Of a DNA stretch of 64,000 nucleotides, positions 16,031-24,536 are shown piece after piece. Under the pieces are notes generated by a model. It saw only the letters and a program-made list of their open reading frames with translations, did no database searches and was not told the origin of the DNA. The stretch spans positions 1 through 64,000 of the forward strand of contig JAXLTY010000002.1 of the NCBI GenBank assembly GCA_046329815.1, given 5' to 3'. How positions within the stretch are numbered: the first letter of the stretch is position 1; every line of letters begins with the position of its first letter. The translations under genes and the position numbers were made by a program. This DNA comes from JADJSS01 sp046329815. Its GTDB lineage: Bacteria > Bacteroidota > Bacteroidia > Chitinophagales > JADIYW01.

Positions 16031-16222
16031 ATGGAAGAAATTCTCGCAATGGAAAAAGATGTAAAAAAGCGAATTTTAGAAGAAGAAAAAAATCTTCTAA
16101 ATTCAGGCTTTACACAAGAGGATATAACAATACTTTATGAGGCATTGGAATATATAGCATACCCTGTCATTGCAGAGTATTTTGAGCATGGAACGACTAC
16201 AGACATTGACGAAATCAAGTAG
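16031..16222 (+). CDS. Small acidic protein upstream of the serine recombinase
   Basis: This is a 63-residue helical protein (MEEILAMEKDVKKRILEEEKNLL) with a T-Q-E-D-I-T-I-L-Y-E-A-L-E-Y segment. It starts 54 bp upstream of the recombinase gene on the same strand, so the two are probably co-transcribed. Small genes next to large serine recombinases are sometimes directionality factors, but this one shows no helix-turn-helix and has a net negative charge. No family is recognised. Confidence 0.5.
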   Translation: MEEILAMEKDVKKRILEEEKNLLNSGFTQEDITILYEALEYIAYPVIAEYFEHGTTTDIDEIK

Positions 16223-16276
16223 TTTTAGGACTATGATATACTTTCTATATTATCAGCATAATAACTCTATTGATCT

Positions 16277-17962
16277 ATGAATATTAATAAACAAGCACTT
16301 ATTTATTGTCGTGTCAGTTCCAAGCAACAATTGGATGGTGGCGGTCTTGGTAGCCAAGAACAAAGATGTCAAGAATATGCAAAATTCAAGGGATATGAAG
16401 TTGTGGAAATATTCCAAGATTCTTTTTCAGGTGGTGGTGACTTTATGAAACGACCTGCTATGCGCCAATTATTGGCGTATGTTGATGAACGCCCACAAAA
16501 TCAGTATGTGGTTATTTTTGATGACTTAAAACGTTTTGCACGAGATGTAAAGTTTCATTGGGAATTGAGAAGTGAATTTGAATCACGACATCTTATACCT
16601 GAATGTTTAAACTTCAAATTTGAAGAAACACCAGAGGGAGCGTTTATTGAAACAATCATTGCGGCACAAGGCGAGCTCGAACGTCAACAGCAAAAAAGAC
16701 AGGTATTGCAAAAAATGAAAGCACGAATGCAAAGAGGTTTATGTTGCTTTCCTACTGCACCATACGGATATACTTATGTATCAAGTTCATTATATGGCGG
16801 AAAGATATTAAAGATTGAAAAAGAAGCTTCAAGGGTTGTAAAGATGGCATTTTCCCAATTTGCAGATGGTAAGTTATTTCATCTCAGAGATGTGACTAAA
16901 TTCCTTACAACAAATAGTGTAAGAAAAAAGAAAGTTGCCTTTAAAGACGAAACTGTAAAAAGCATGTTGAGTAATGTTATCTACATTGGTTTCTTAGAAT
17001 ATCCAACTTGGAATATAGAACTTACTAAAGGTGTTCATGAGCCAATTATTCCACTTGAATTATTTGAAAAAGTACAAATACGTTTGAAAGGAAAAATACC
17101 GCAAAGAATCCGTGTTGATATGCGAGAAGATTTTCCACTTCGTGGATATGTAAATTGTATTCATTGCAAACGTCAATTAACAGCATCTTGGAGTACAGGA
17201 AGAGTAGGATCAAAACATGCTTACTATCGTTGTCATACCAAAGGATGTATCATGACAGGAAAAAGCATACAGAAAAAAGAACTACATGATTTTTTTGAAG
17301 AATACATAAAGCCACTCACATTTAAACCACAAATTAAAACAATAGCAAAGCTTAAAATACTTGAAGAGGCATTGAGAAGAGATAAAATCAAATATGTAGA
17401 GTTAGAGAAAAAGAAACAGGAAATTATTTTAATAGACAGGCAAATAGAAACCTTAGTTGAAAGGCTTTCTGTGCCATTAGATAAAAGTATCGCTGATATA
17501 TACGAAAGCCAAATTTCTAATCTGAATAAAAAAAGGATTTTATTAAATGAAATATCTATAAAGGATGATACTGACCCTGAATTGTTGGAACCTATAGTAA
17601 ACATTGCCTTTAAAAAGACTGAAAACCCTTATGCTACATGGAAAAAAGACAAATACGAACTACAAAAGCAAGTGTTAAATATGCTCTTTTATGCCAATTT
17701 AGAATATGGCAAAAAAGAGAAGTTTGGAAACACGAACGAGGCTTATTTATTAAGGCTTTTTAAGAGAATTGAGGCTGAAAACAACCAAAATTTACAGCAT
17801 GTCGAGAAGACGGATATTTCTTGGAAACAATCTTGTGAAAATAAATGCCAATGGCATACATTTCTTATAGATCATTGGGAGGAAATCCTTTCAGACATTA
17901 AAAGAATTGCTTCTTTGGACGAAATCTCAATACAAAAGTTATCATACAATAAGGCAGCATAA
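16277..17962 (+). CDS. Large serine recombinase
   Basis: This is a 561-residue protein. The resolvase domain (about 5-150) has YCRVSS with nucleophile Ser14, a DDLKRFARD loop and a long E helix (GELERQQQKRQVLQ). The recombinase domain follows (about 165-265), then a zinc ribbon with C-I-H-C and C-H-T-K-G-C (about 293-320), a coiled coil (about 345-430) and a C-terminal extension. Such enzymes integrate or excise DNA between short, non-identical att sites. It is in an element that also has a tyrosine recombinase and tRNA-type ends, so it probably belonged to a separate insertion. No matching att sites could be identified by eye, since serine-recombinase cores are only 2-10 bp. Confidence 0.9.
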   Translation: MNINKQALIYCRVSSKQQLDGGGLGSQEQRCQEYAKFKGYEVVEIFQDSFSGGGDFMKRPAMRQLLAYVDERPQNQYVVIFDDLKRFARDVKFHWELRSEFESRHLIPECLNFKFEETPEGAFIETIIAAQGELERQQQKRQVLQKMKARMQRGLCCFPTAPYGYTYVSSSLYGGKILKIEKEASRVVKMAFSQFADGKLFHLRDVTKFLTTNSVRKKKVAFKDETVKSMLSNVIYIGFLEYPTWNIELTKGVHEPIIPLELFEKVQIRLKGKIPQRIRVDMREDFPLRGYVNCIHCKRQLTASWSTGRVGSKHAYYRCHTKGCIMTGKSIQKKELHDFFEEYIKPLTFKPQIKTIAKLKILEEALRRDKIKYVELEKKKQEIILIDRQIETLVERLSVPLDKSIADIYESQISNLNKKRILLNEISIKDDTDPELLEPIVNIAFKKTENPYATWKKDKYELQKQVLNMLFYANLEYGKKEKFGNTNEAYLLRLFKRIEAENNQNLQHVEKTDISWKQSCENKCQWHTFLIDHWEEILSDIKRIASLDEISIQKLSYNKAA

Positions 17963-17995
17963 ATTGCAAATATCCCACTTAATATTATTCAAATA

Positions 17996-18640
17996 TTAGT
18001 CTTTGTTAAAATCATCAACTATGGATTGATAGTTTCTAATAATTTCATCTAAATCTTCTTTGAAATCTTTTAAAGCACTTAAAGGTGAAGTAGGATTATA
18101 TTGATGAGTTAATGGAACGAATGATTTTTCATTTAACGTATTCTTATTAAGACCTTGCAAAGTATGTGCTAACCTAGCTAAACCTTGTGACAAGTCATAT
18201 ATTGTACCACCTGTTTCTCTAAGCTTATATTTCAAATAGCTTTCATCCACATGATTCAAATCAAATGATAGTTTTAGTTTTGCGATTCCATTTAAATATA
18301 GTTCAACTTTTGATATTATATCAAATGAACATGTTGTATTGGTGCCTTCAATAATTCCACGCAAAGTTGTATCACTTACTCCTATTTTATCTGCATGGAT
18401 TTTTGTTTTTCTATATCCAACTACATCAATAAGAATTGCTTTAAGTTGCTGAGTCTTTTCTATGCGATAATTGAGCAATTCAGATTCAATTCTATAAACC
18501 TCATCAGTAGGTGGAGTTGAAACTAAAAATTTTTCTAGTTGTTCAATTGATAACCCAAGTCTAAGAGCTAGTAATGGTCTTTTCTTTATTTCTGTTTTTA
18601 TATGATGCCATTTTGCCGCTAAATTCTTTTCTTCTTTCAT
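17996..18640 (-). CDS. Helix-turn-helix protein of the OLD/UvrD operon
   Basis: This is a 214-residue protein. Residues about 78-115 (IHADKIGVSDTTLRGIIEG followed by SFDIISKVELYL) read as a Cro/lambda-type helix-turn-helix. The N-terminal 70 residues are helical and charged, and the C-terminal 60 are helical with a DFKEDLDEIIRNYQSI end. It is the last gene of a minus-strand group that starts with an OLD-type nuclease at 23146. It starts 20 bp below the Cys-motif gene, so a shared transcript is likely. It may repress the operon or act as a DNA-binding subunit. No family is recognised. Confidence 0.6.
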   Translation of the reverse strand: MKEEKNLAAKWHHIKTEIKKRPLLALRLGLSIEQLEKFLVSTPPTDEVYRIESELLNYRIEKTQQLKAILIDVVGYRKTKIHADKIGVSDTTLRGIIEGTNTTCSFDIISKVELYLNGIAKLKLSFDLNHVDESYLKYKLRETGGTIYDLSQGLARLAHTLQGLNKNTLNEKSFVPLTHQYNPTSPLSALKDFKEDLDEIIRNYQSIVDDFNKD

Positions 18641-18660
18641 CTAACTTGTTTTAAAATGAT

Positions 18661-19110
18661 TTATTTTTTAGTCTTGAAAGACTTTTCATAATGATATTTA
18701 GAAAATTCTGCACATTCAGAGAAGTGCTTATTCTCTGTACTTTGAAATTTATCTTTTACTCTCTCTTTATCCCAATTCCCTGATACTGTTGCCAATCCTC
18801 TTGCATAAATTAAAGCATGCTCTGTATCAAACAAGCTTACTTCTGGACACATATTATTAAAACTTGAGCTATCACTACCATTTTGATAAAAAGTATCTTC
18901 ACCTTGTAATCCAATCTTTTTTTCTTCAAAATCTGATGGTAAATAACCTTCATTTTGAAGTGCTTTAACTACATTTAATTCTCTCGAATTTTTGTTAAAT
19001 TCTGAAAACATATACATTGTATATGCTCTTCTCATACAGTAATTTAAGATTGGACATCTTTTTGGTAAATTCTCTGATTTACTAATTTCGTAATACTTTT
19101 CTTTATTCAT
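18661..19110 (-). CDS. Protein of unknown function with four-cysteine motif, defence operon
   Basis: This is a 149-residue protein. It opens with a KRCPILNYCMRRAYTMYMF segment (Cys19, Cys25), and further cysteines occur in NMCPE (Cys88) and SECAEF (Cys133). The four cysteines and the nearby His129 could coordinate zinc or an iron-sulphur cluster, which is inference. There is no signal peptide. It sits 23 bp downstream of the UvrD-like helicase and 20 bp upstream of the helix-turn-helix gene on the same strand, so it is likely translated with them. I cannot name its family. It is the most original component of this operon. Confidence 0.6.
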   Translation of the reverse strand: MNKEKYYEISKSENLPKRCPILNYCMRRAYTMYMFSEFNKNSRELNVVKALQNEGYLPSDFEEKKIGLQGEDTFYQNGSDSSSFNNMCPEVSLFDTEHALIYARGLATVSGNWDKERVKDKFQSTENKHFSECAEFSKYHYEKSFKTKK

Positions 19111-19133
19111 TTTATTTTATTTTAGACGGCATA

Positions 19134-21059
19134 CTAAATCTTATGAATATTACCATTAAACCATTCATTAGCTTTTTTTAATACATCTGGACTTGGATTA
19201 TGGAAATAAACAGCGAGGTTTCGTTTTGAGCGAGTGCAACATACATAAAATATTTTTTGTGTTCTATTCAATACAGATTCTGTTCCATTTTCCAAAAACA
19301 GGTATTCAAAATTATAGTCATTCCACCTGCCATTGTCCAAAATCACCAAGACATTATCAAACTCTCTACCTTTGGTTTTGTGTTGAGTAGAAAAAGGTGT
19401 TTTACCTTCTAAATATTCATATAAATTCTGAAACTCGTTAAACTTTACATTTTTAACTCTATTAAAAAGATACTCGTTTTTCTCTATAAAATTATTAAGA
19501 GAATCATCAATTAGACAAATTCCTTTTTCGTTAGCATCTTTAATCACATCTTCAATAGTTTTCTCTTCAACATTAACAAGACTTTCAATATTTTCTTTTA
19601 ATACTTTTTTATCTTCAATCCGAATGATTTTATTCCGAAAATCTGTCACTCTCAGAAATTCATTAAACTGACCACTTGTATATAATGTAATATTTGTCTG
19701 AATCTTATAAAGGTGTTTGATTAAGGCATCTCTTTTAGAACCTTTCTTATTTTCCTCATCTTCATCCTGTTTTTTATCATCTAGCAACTGATCTTTGTCA
19801 ATGTATTGTTTTAAAAAAGTCTCAAAGTTGTAATTTAGTGCAATATTATATAGGTCTTGGTTGCTATCAATAAAAGTTTGCATACCACGAGTTGGCATCA
19901 CAGCATTCAAGGCTCTTCCTGTTTTTCCATTTTGCAAATATTGAATTACTTGTCCAAAGGTGAATTCAGAAAAATCTTGCGTAATTCCATTGTCCTTTAT
20001 AAAGTCTTTTATACGGCTTCTAAACTTCAAAATTTGATCTTTATCATAAATATCCATTAGTGTTCTAAATCCTGCTTTATCAGCTATTAGATTATGAGTT
20101 AGATTTAATTCTTTCGTTTCTTTGGAATTTTCAAAATCCCAGCCTTTATTCTCAACTAAAAACTGTTTTACCTTATTTATGTCACCATCATCAGAATATA
20201 TAAAAACAATATCTCCATCTATTATTTCTCCATTTTCCATGTTAGGAGCGTTTTCATCAGTGGATGGTACTTGCTCTATTCCATCTGTCCGCAATAGATT
20301 TGCCAAACCAATAACTGTTTTTGGGTTTCTTCTGTTTTGTGTTTTCTTTACTTCTCTTACTTGCCCTGCATCTTCACCTTTATATGCATCTAAATTCCCA
20401 ACCCCATCTTCATAAATAGACTGCATAGCGTCACCAAAGAATCCTATTACATTCTTCTTTTGGCTTGTTGCAAAATACTCTAAGAAAATTTTAATTACTA
20501 ATTCATTGGTATCTTGATATTCATCTATAAATATAAATTTATACTTATCTTTTACAATATCACTTAATTTTGGATAATGCTGAAAAAGATAACTTGCAAC
20601 AATAAGAAGCTCATCATGCGATATAATTCCTTCTCGAATGCGTAAATATTCTTTGTATTGAATTCCTTTTTCAAAACTATCAAAATAATCATCTGGCACT
20701 ATTTCGACTTCACTAACTTTAATTTCATTAACTGTTTCATCATTTGCTAAAGCTACTAATGCGGCTTTTAATTCGTTTTGGAAATGCTTAATATTGTCCC
20801 ACAAAAAATCATGAATAGTAGTAACATTCAAATTATTATGATTAACGCGCTGTTCAATTTCTTTAACAGCAGCATTAGTATATGTCATACAAGCAACTTT
20901 TGAAGTTGGATTTTCCGCTATAGCTTGGCGAATAACTTGTACAAGAGAATATGTCTTACCACTACCTGCACCACCGCTTAACAGAAAATTATCACCATTG
21001 TCGATATGGTGAAATATTTCTTGAACTTCTGATTCTAAATTTAATCTTTCTTCAACCAT
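19134..21059 (-). CDS. UvrD/PcrA-like superfamily 1 helicase (GajB-like)
   Basis: This is a 641-residue protein. It has the SF1 helicase motifs in order: Walker A GGAGSGKTYS, motif Ia with CMTYTNAAVKEIEQRV, DEYQDTNE as motif II, GDAMQSIYED as motif III, QHKTKGREFDNVLVI as motif V and CCTRSKRNL as motif VI. It would unwind or translocate on DNA using ATP. I start at the ATG at 21059, giving MVEERLNLE; a longer frame begins at 21095 without domain content. It overlaps the end of the OLD-nuclease gene by 19 bases, which suggests tight coupling. OLD plus UvrD is the arrangement of Gabija-type (class 2 OLD) phage defence. It is longer than GajB (near 500 residues). Confidence 0.8.
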   Translation of the reverse strand: MVEERLNLESEVQEIFHHIDNGDNFLLSGGAGSGKTYSLVQVIRQAIAENPTSKVACMTYTNAAVKEIEQRVNHNNLNVTTIHDFLWDNIKHFQNELKAALVALANDETVNEIKVSEVEIVPDDYFDSFEKGIQYKEYLRIREGIISHDELLIVASYLFQHYPKLSDIVKDKYKFIFIDEYQDTNELVIKIFLEYFATSQKKNVIGFFGDAMQSIYEDGVGNLDAYKGEDAGQVREVKKTQNRRNPKTVIGLANLLRTDGIEQVPSTDENAPNMENGEIIDGDIVFIYSDDGDINKVKQFLVENKGWDFENSKETKELNLTHNLIADKAGFRTLMDIYDKDQILKFRSRIKDFIKDNGITQDFSEFTFGQVIQYLQNGKTGRALNAVMPTRGMQTFIDSNQDLYNIALNYNFETFLKQYIDKDQLLDDKKQDEDEENKKGSKRDALIKHLYKIQTNITLYTSGQFNEFLRVTDFRNKIIRIEDKKVLKENIESLVNVEEKTIEDVIKDANEKGICLIDDSLNNFIEKNEYLFNRVKNVKFNEFQNLYEYLEGKTPFSTQHKTKGREFDNVLVILDNGRWNDYNFEYLFLENGTESVLNRTQKIFYVCCTRSKRNLAVYFHNPSPDVLKKANEWFNGNIHKI

Positions 21060-23146
21060 AGTAATCCATTTTTTATGTATGCAGGAATAGACCAATTGCT
21101 AAAGTATTCATCGCTATGGTATAAAATATCTAATGCAAAATGAGTTTTCTTTTTAATGCAATCTTTCGCTAAATCATACGGACTAATCCCATCATCATCA
21201 AAATCATCAATATTTTTTAATCCTTGAAATGTGTTTTTATTATTTTTGACAAATTCTCTATTCAAATGAATAAAAGCATCTTCAAAACTTCTTGCATGGT
21301 AAGCATTTTCTTCTTGTTGGTAGCATAAACATAAAGTTGAATCCCCAATTTTAATTGTTCTTTGTTCTACTGTCAAAATCTTAACATCTTCCCAAGAAAT
21401 ACCTGGCAAAAAATGTAGTAAAGCTGAGTTACTTGTTGCTGTACCATTATTTACAGGACAAGCCTCTATAACAACATTTCCTTTTTTATCCTTATTACCT
21501 ATATCGCCTTTAGAATCTATATCTGTAATTACCAAAGATTTAATTCCTAAAAACTCGATAAATTTTTCAAAAATCTGTGAATATGCTCCGACCTCTATAA
21601 TTGAAATATTTTGTGAAAGTAGCGGTAAAAATGGGTCTTCTGTTCCTGCTGCAACATGGATTTTTTCTTCCTCTATATCAATCTTTTTCATCACAGTTGG
21701 AATGAGAATTCTTTCAGTATCGCCCTCTATCAAAACAGCTTTATCAGCAAAGAAAATTTCGGCTCTACTAATTGTCAAATATTGTGTTAAGAACTGATAC
21801 TGTGTTGTACCTGTTGCATATTCTTTTTTTAAGTCAGTAAGGTTTTTTGAAACGACACCATTATTTCCTTCCTTCTTTAAATACTTAATGTCATCAAAGT
21901 CACTATCTGCAACTATGCAAGACGAATGTGTACTAATTATGTACTGTAAAATACGGTTTTCATTATCATGTCGTTTGATTCCATCACCTAGTAATTTCTT
22001 GATGTTTTTAATAAAAACATATTGCATTTGTGGATGAGTATGTGCTTCAGGTTCTTCGATAAACAACAGATTAATATCTGATGGCTTTTTATCCTTTTCA
22101 CGCTTAAATTCATGAACTAAAATTTCAATTTCAAAAATCATACTAATTAAGTTCATATAACCCAATCCGTTATAATGTTCAGGCAATTGATTGTTATCGT
22201 CATGTTTATAAACGACTGTCGTATTTCCCTCTAAAAGTTCTCTGTGTTGTAATGTCGAGATTATCTCAATTTCAGACTCATTAAGCTTTATTCCACCAAA
22301 AATTCTAACTTTTTCAATAACTTCTTCGAATAAATCAACATAAATAGTGCTTAACTGCCTATCTGTTTCAGTTAATTGGTCTTTAAACTTTTCCGTAGCT
22401 TCTTTTGTTTCTTCATTCTCCTCTGTTCTTTTATAAATTATTGATGTTTGTTTTGATAAAGTCTTATCAAAATCTTTGTTAGTTACATCACGTCTTGCAC
22501 TTATGTATTTGAAATTTATAATGTCTTTGATACCGACATTTTCTTTGTCTAAATTGATAAATATTTTATCTAGGGTTTCATCTGAGCCATTATCATATGC
22601 AATGGACTTTTTGATTGTTATAAAAAACTTATTATGTTCTTGTTTTAAAAAACTATATACGTCTAATTTTTTATACTTGCCACTTGTGTCCTCACGCTCC
22701 TTTACTGATTCTTTGTCATCAAACACTAAATATTCGCTTCTTATCTTTAAATAGTTGTCATAATCTAAAATATATTCAAATCCTAACACGACAACATTAT
22801 TATCAGGATCAAGATCCATCATTACCCTACTAATGTTGGATAAATCATCCTTATCATTGTATTGAATGAAAATTTTAAGTTTTATACCTACTTGTAAAAA
22901 ATCAGTTTCAGCAATTTGGATATTATCGATTACAAGATCTGCTAGAGTCTTTTTAAATTCAATATTAAAATCATCAATGGAAAATTTAGTTTTTTCAGAA
23001 TGATTTAAAAACTTTTCTAAAATTGTAAGAAGCGAAGTCTTGCCTGTATTGTTTTTACCTATAACCAACGATAAATCTTCTTCTAAGTCAATAGAAAAAT
23101 CCTTGAGTAGTCTGTAATTTTCGACTTTAATTCTAAATATTTTCAT
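21041..23146 (-). CDS. OLD-family ATPase-TOPRIM nuclease (GajA-like)
   Basis: This is a 701-residue protein. The N-terminal ATPase has Walker A GKNNTGKTS (30-38) and a Walker B-type FIEEPEAHTHPQM (about 362-374), with THSS (405-408) as sensor. The TOPRIM part has the EGDTE motif (474-478) and a DxD in ITDIDSKGD. OLD nucleases cut or nick DNA in an ATP-controlled way. Together with the UvrD-like gene behind it this is a Gabija-like pair, although about 120 residues longer than GajA. Translation starts MKIFRIKVENYRLLKDF, the standard OLD beginning. It reads away from the TraG-like gene across a 135-bp gap. Confidence 0.85.
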   Translation of the reverse strand: MKIFRIKVENYRLLKDFSIDLEEDLSLVIGKNNTGKTSLLTILEKFLNHSEKTKFSIDDFNIEFKKTLADLVIDNIQIAETDFLQVGIKLKIFIQYNDKDDLSNISRVMMDLDPDNNVVVLGFEYILDYDNYLKIRSEYLVFDDKESVKEREDTSGKYKKLDVYSFLKQEHNKFFITIKKSIAYDNGSDETLDKIFINLDKENVGIKDIINFKYISARRDVTNKDFDKTLSKQTSIIYKRTEENEETKEATEKFKDQLTETDRQLSTIYVDLFEEVIEKVRIFGGIKLNESEIEIISTLQHRELLEGNTTVVYKHDDNNQLPEHYNGLGYMNLISMIFEIEILVHEFKREKDKKPSDINLLFIEEPEAHTHPQMQYVFIKNIKKLLGDGIKRHDNENRILQYIISTHSSCIVADSDFDDIKYLKKEGNNGVVSKNLTDLKKEYATGTTQYQFLTQYLTISRAEIFFADKAVLIEGDTERILIPTVMKKIDIEEEKIHVAAGTEDPFLPLLSQNISIIEVGAYSQIFEKFIEFLGIKSLVITDIDSKGDIGNKDKKGNVVIEACPVNNGTATSNSALLHFLPGISWEDVKILTVEQRTIKIGDSTLCLCYQQEENAYHARSFEDAFIHLNREFVKNNKNTFQGLKNIDDFDDDGISPYDLAKDCIKKKTHFALDILYHSDEYFSNWSIPAYIKNGLLWLKKD

Positions 23147-23281
23147 AGTATAGTTTTATTGAACAAAATAATTAGGCATTGCTACTAATGTAAAGACATC
23201 AATTAACTAAAGCCTAACACTTAATTTCTATTAAGACAAATTTACATAAATAATCTTGCCAACTGTAAATTTAGAAAATAA

Positions 23282-23452
23282 ATGCTCTCGATTTACCTAA
23301 TTATTTTACTTATTGCAATATGTATATTCTATGGTTTTTATTTATTTCTAAGATACTGCATTCATGCAATATCCATTCAATCCCAATATCTCATATTTCG
23401 CATACTCCAATTTCAGAAATGCAAATCGGATTTTTGGCATACAGCAACATGA
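23282..23452 (+). CDS. Small single-span membrane protein overlapping the coupling ATPase gene
   Basis: The frame starts at ATG 23282 and ends at TGA 23450-23452, giving 56 residues. Residues 3-23 (SIYLIILLIAICIFYGFYLFL) include one hydrophobic span, and the remainder is basic and aromatic. It overlaps the next gene by 89 bases in another frame. Homologues of the next gene that I recall carry an N-terminal membrane segment, so this frame may supply it, either as a separate subunit or through a frameshift. Coding status is uncertain. Confidence 0.4.
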   Translation: MLSIYLIILLIAICIFYGFYLFLRYCIHAISIQSQYLIFRILQFQKCKSDFWHTAT

Positions 23453-24536
23453 CCGTCTTTTACACATGTATTTACTCGGTCAAACAGGTGTAGGAAAGTC
23501 AACTCTTATAAAAACCCTAATCGCACAAGACATAATCCATAATCGTGGTTGCTGTTTAATTGAGCCTCATGGAGATTTGGTACAAGAAGTTTTAAACAAA
23601 GTTCCTCAATCAGAAAAGCATAGATTGGTCTATTTAGATGCAACAGACATCAATTGCAATTTTGGCTATAATCCGCTTCGCAAAGTATCGTTTGAAAAAC
23701 GTGCATTAGTGGCATCTGGTATTTTGGATATTTTAAAAAAGCTTTGGGAAGATGCATGGGGTGTAAAATTGGAGCATATTTTACGCTATACATTACTTGC
23801 GCTTCTTGACCTACCGCATGCTAACTTTCAGAATATTTTGGATATGCTGTTAGATAAAGGATTTAGAAGCTTTGCCATGCGCTATATTGAAAGTGAATCG
23901 GTGAAAGAATTTTGGTTAAAAGAATTTCCAAAATATATGCCATATGATTTGATGCCGATTTACAACAAGGTTGGTGCATTTCTTGGCTATCCTGTAGTTC
24001 GTAAAATCCTGATTGAAAACACCGAAAATATTTCGCTACGTAAGATAATGGATAAAGGACAAATATTGTTAGTGAATCTTTCTAAAGGACATATTGGTGC
24101 AGATGTGTCGCATATCTTGGGAGCGTTACTGGTAACAGCCATTACATCATCTGCTTTCTCACGAGTAGATATTATTGAAGAAGAACGTAAGCCATTCTTT
24201 GTATATCTTGATGAGTTTCATAATTACACTACGTTATCACTTGTAAATATGTTGTCAGAGTTGCGAAAATTTCATGTAGGTTTGATACTTGCACATCAAT
24301 ACGTTCAACAATTAGATAAGGAAATACAACACGCCATTATTGGAAACGTTGGAACAAAAGTAATCTTTCGTATTGGACATCACGATGCGAGTGTTTGGGC
24401 AAAAGAAATGAAACCAATTTTTACTGATACAGATTTTATGCAATTGCCAAATCGCTATATTTATCTAACTCTAATGATTGATGGTGTTCCAAGTAAACCT
24501 TTTAGTGGATTTACATTGAATATTTTTAAATATTAA
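23364..24536 (+). CDS. TraG/HerA-like DNA-transfer ATPase lacking a membrane domain
   Basis: This is a 390-residue protein. Walker A is GQTGVGKST (about residues 39-47) after HMYLL, a segment IEPHGDLVQEVL follows, then YNPLRK and the Walker B FVYLDEFHNYTT (about 273-284), with AHQYVQQL and FRIGHHDA further on. This is the type IV secretion DNA-binding ATPase pattern, related to VirD4/TraD and HerA. It would move DNA. It lacks the N-terminal transmembrane part usual for coupling proteins, which may be encoded by the overlapping small frame at 23282. The gene's end overlaps by four bases with the converging GmrSD-like gene. The element has a second, VirD4-like ATPase at 30749-32158. Confidence 0.8.
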   Translation: MQYPFNPNISYFAYSNFRNANRIFGIQQHDRLLHMYLLGQTGVGKSTLIKTLIAQDIIHNRGCCLIEPHGDLVQEVLNKVPQSEKHRLVYLDATDINCNFGYNPLRKVSFEKRALVASGILDILKKLWEDAWGVKLEHILRYTLLALLDLPHANFQNILDMLLDKGFRSFAMRYIESESVKEFWLKEFPKYMPYDLMPIYNKVGAFLGYPVVRKILIENTENISLRKIMDKGQILLVNLSKGHIGADVSHILGALLVTAITSSAFSRVDIIEEERKPFFVYLDEFHNYTTLSLVNMLSELRKFHVGLILAHQYVQQLDKEIQHAIIGNVGTKVIFRIGHHDASVWAKEMKPIFTDTDFMQLPNRYIYLTLMIDGVPSKPFSGFTLNIFKY

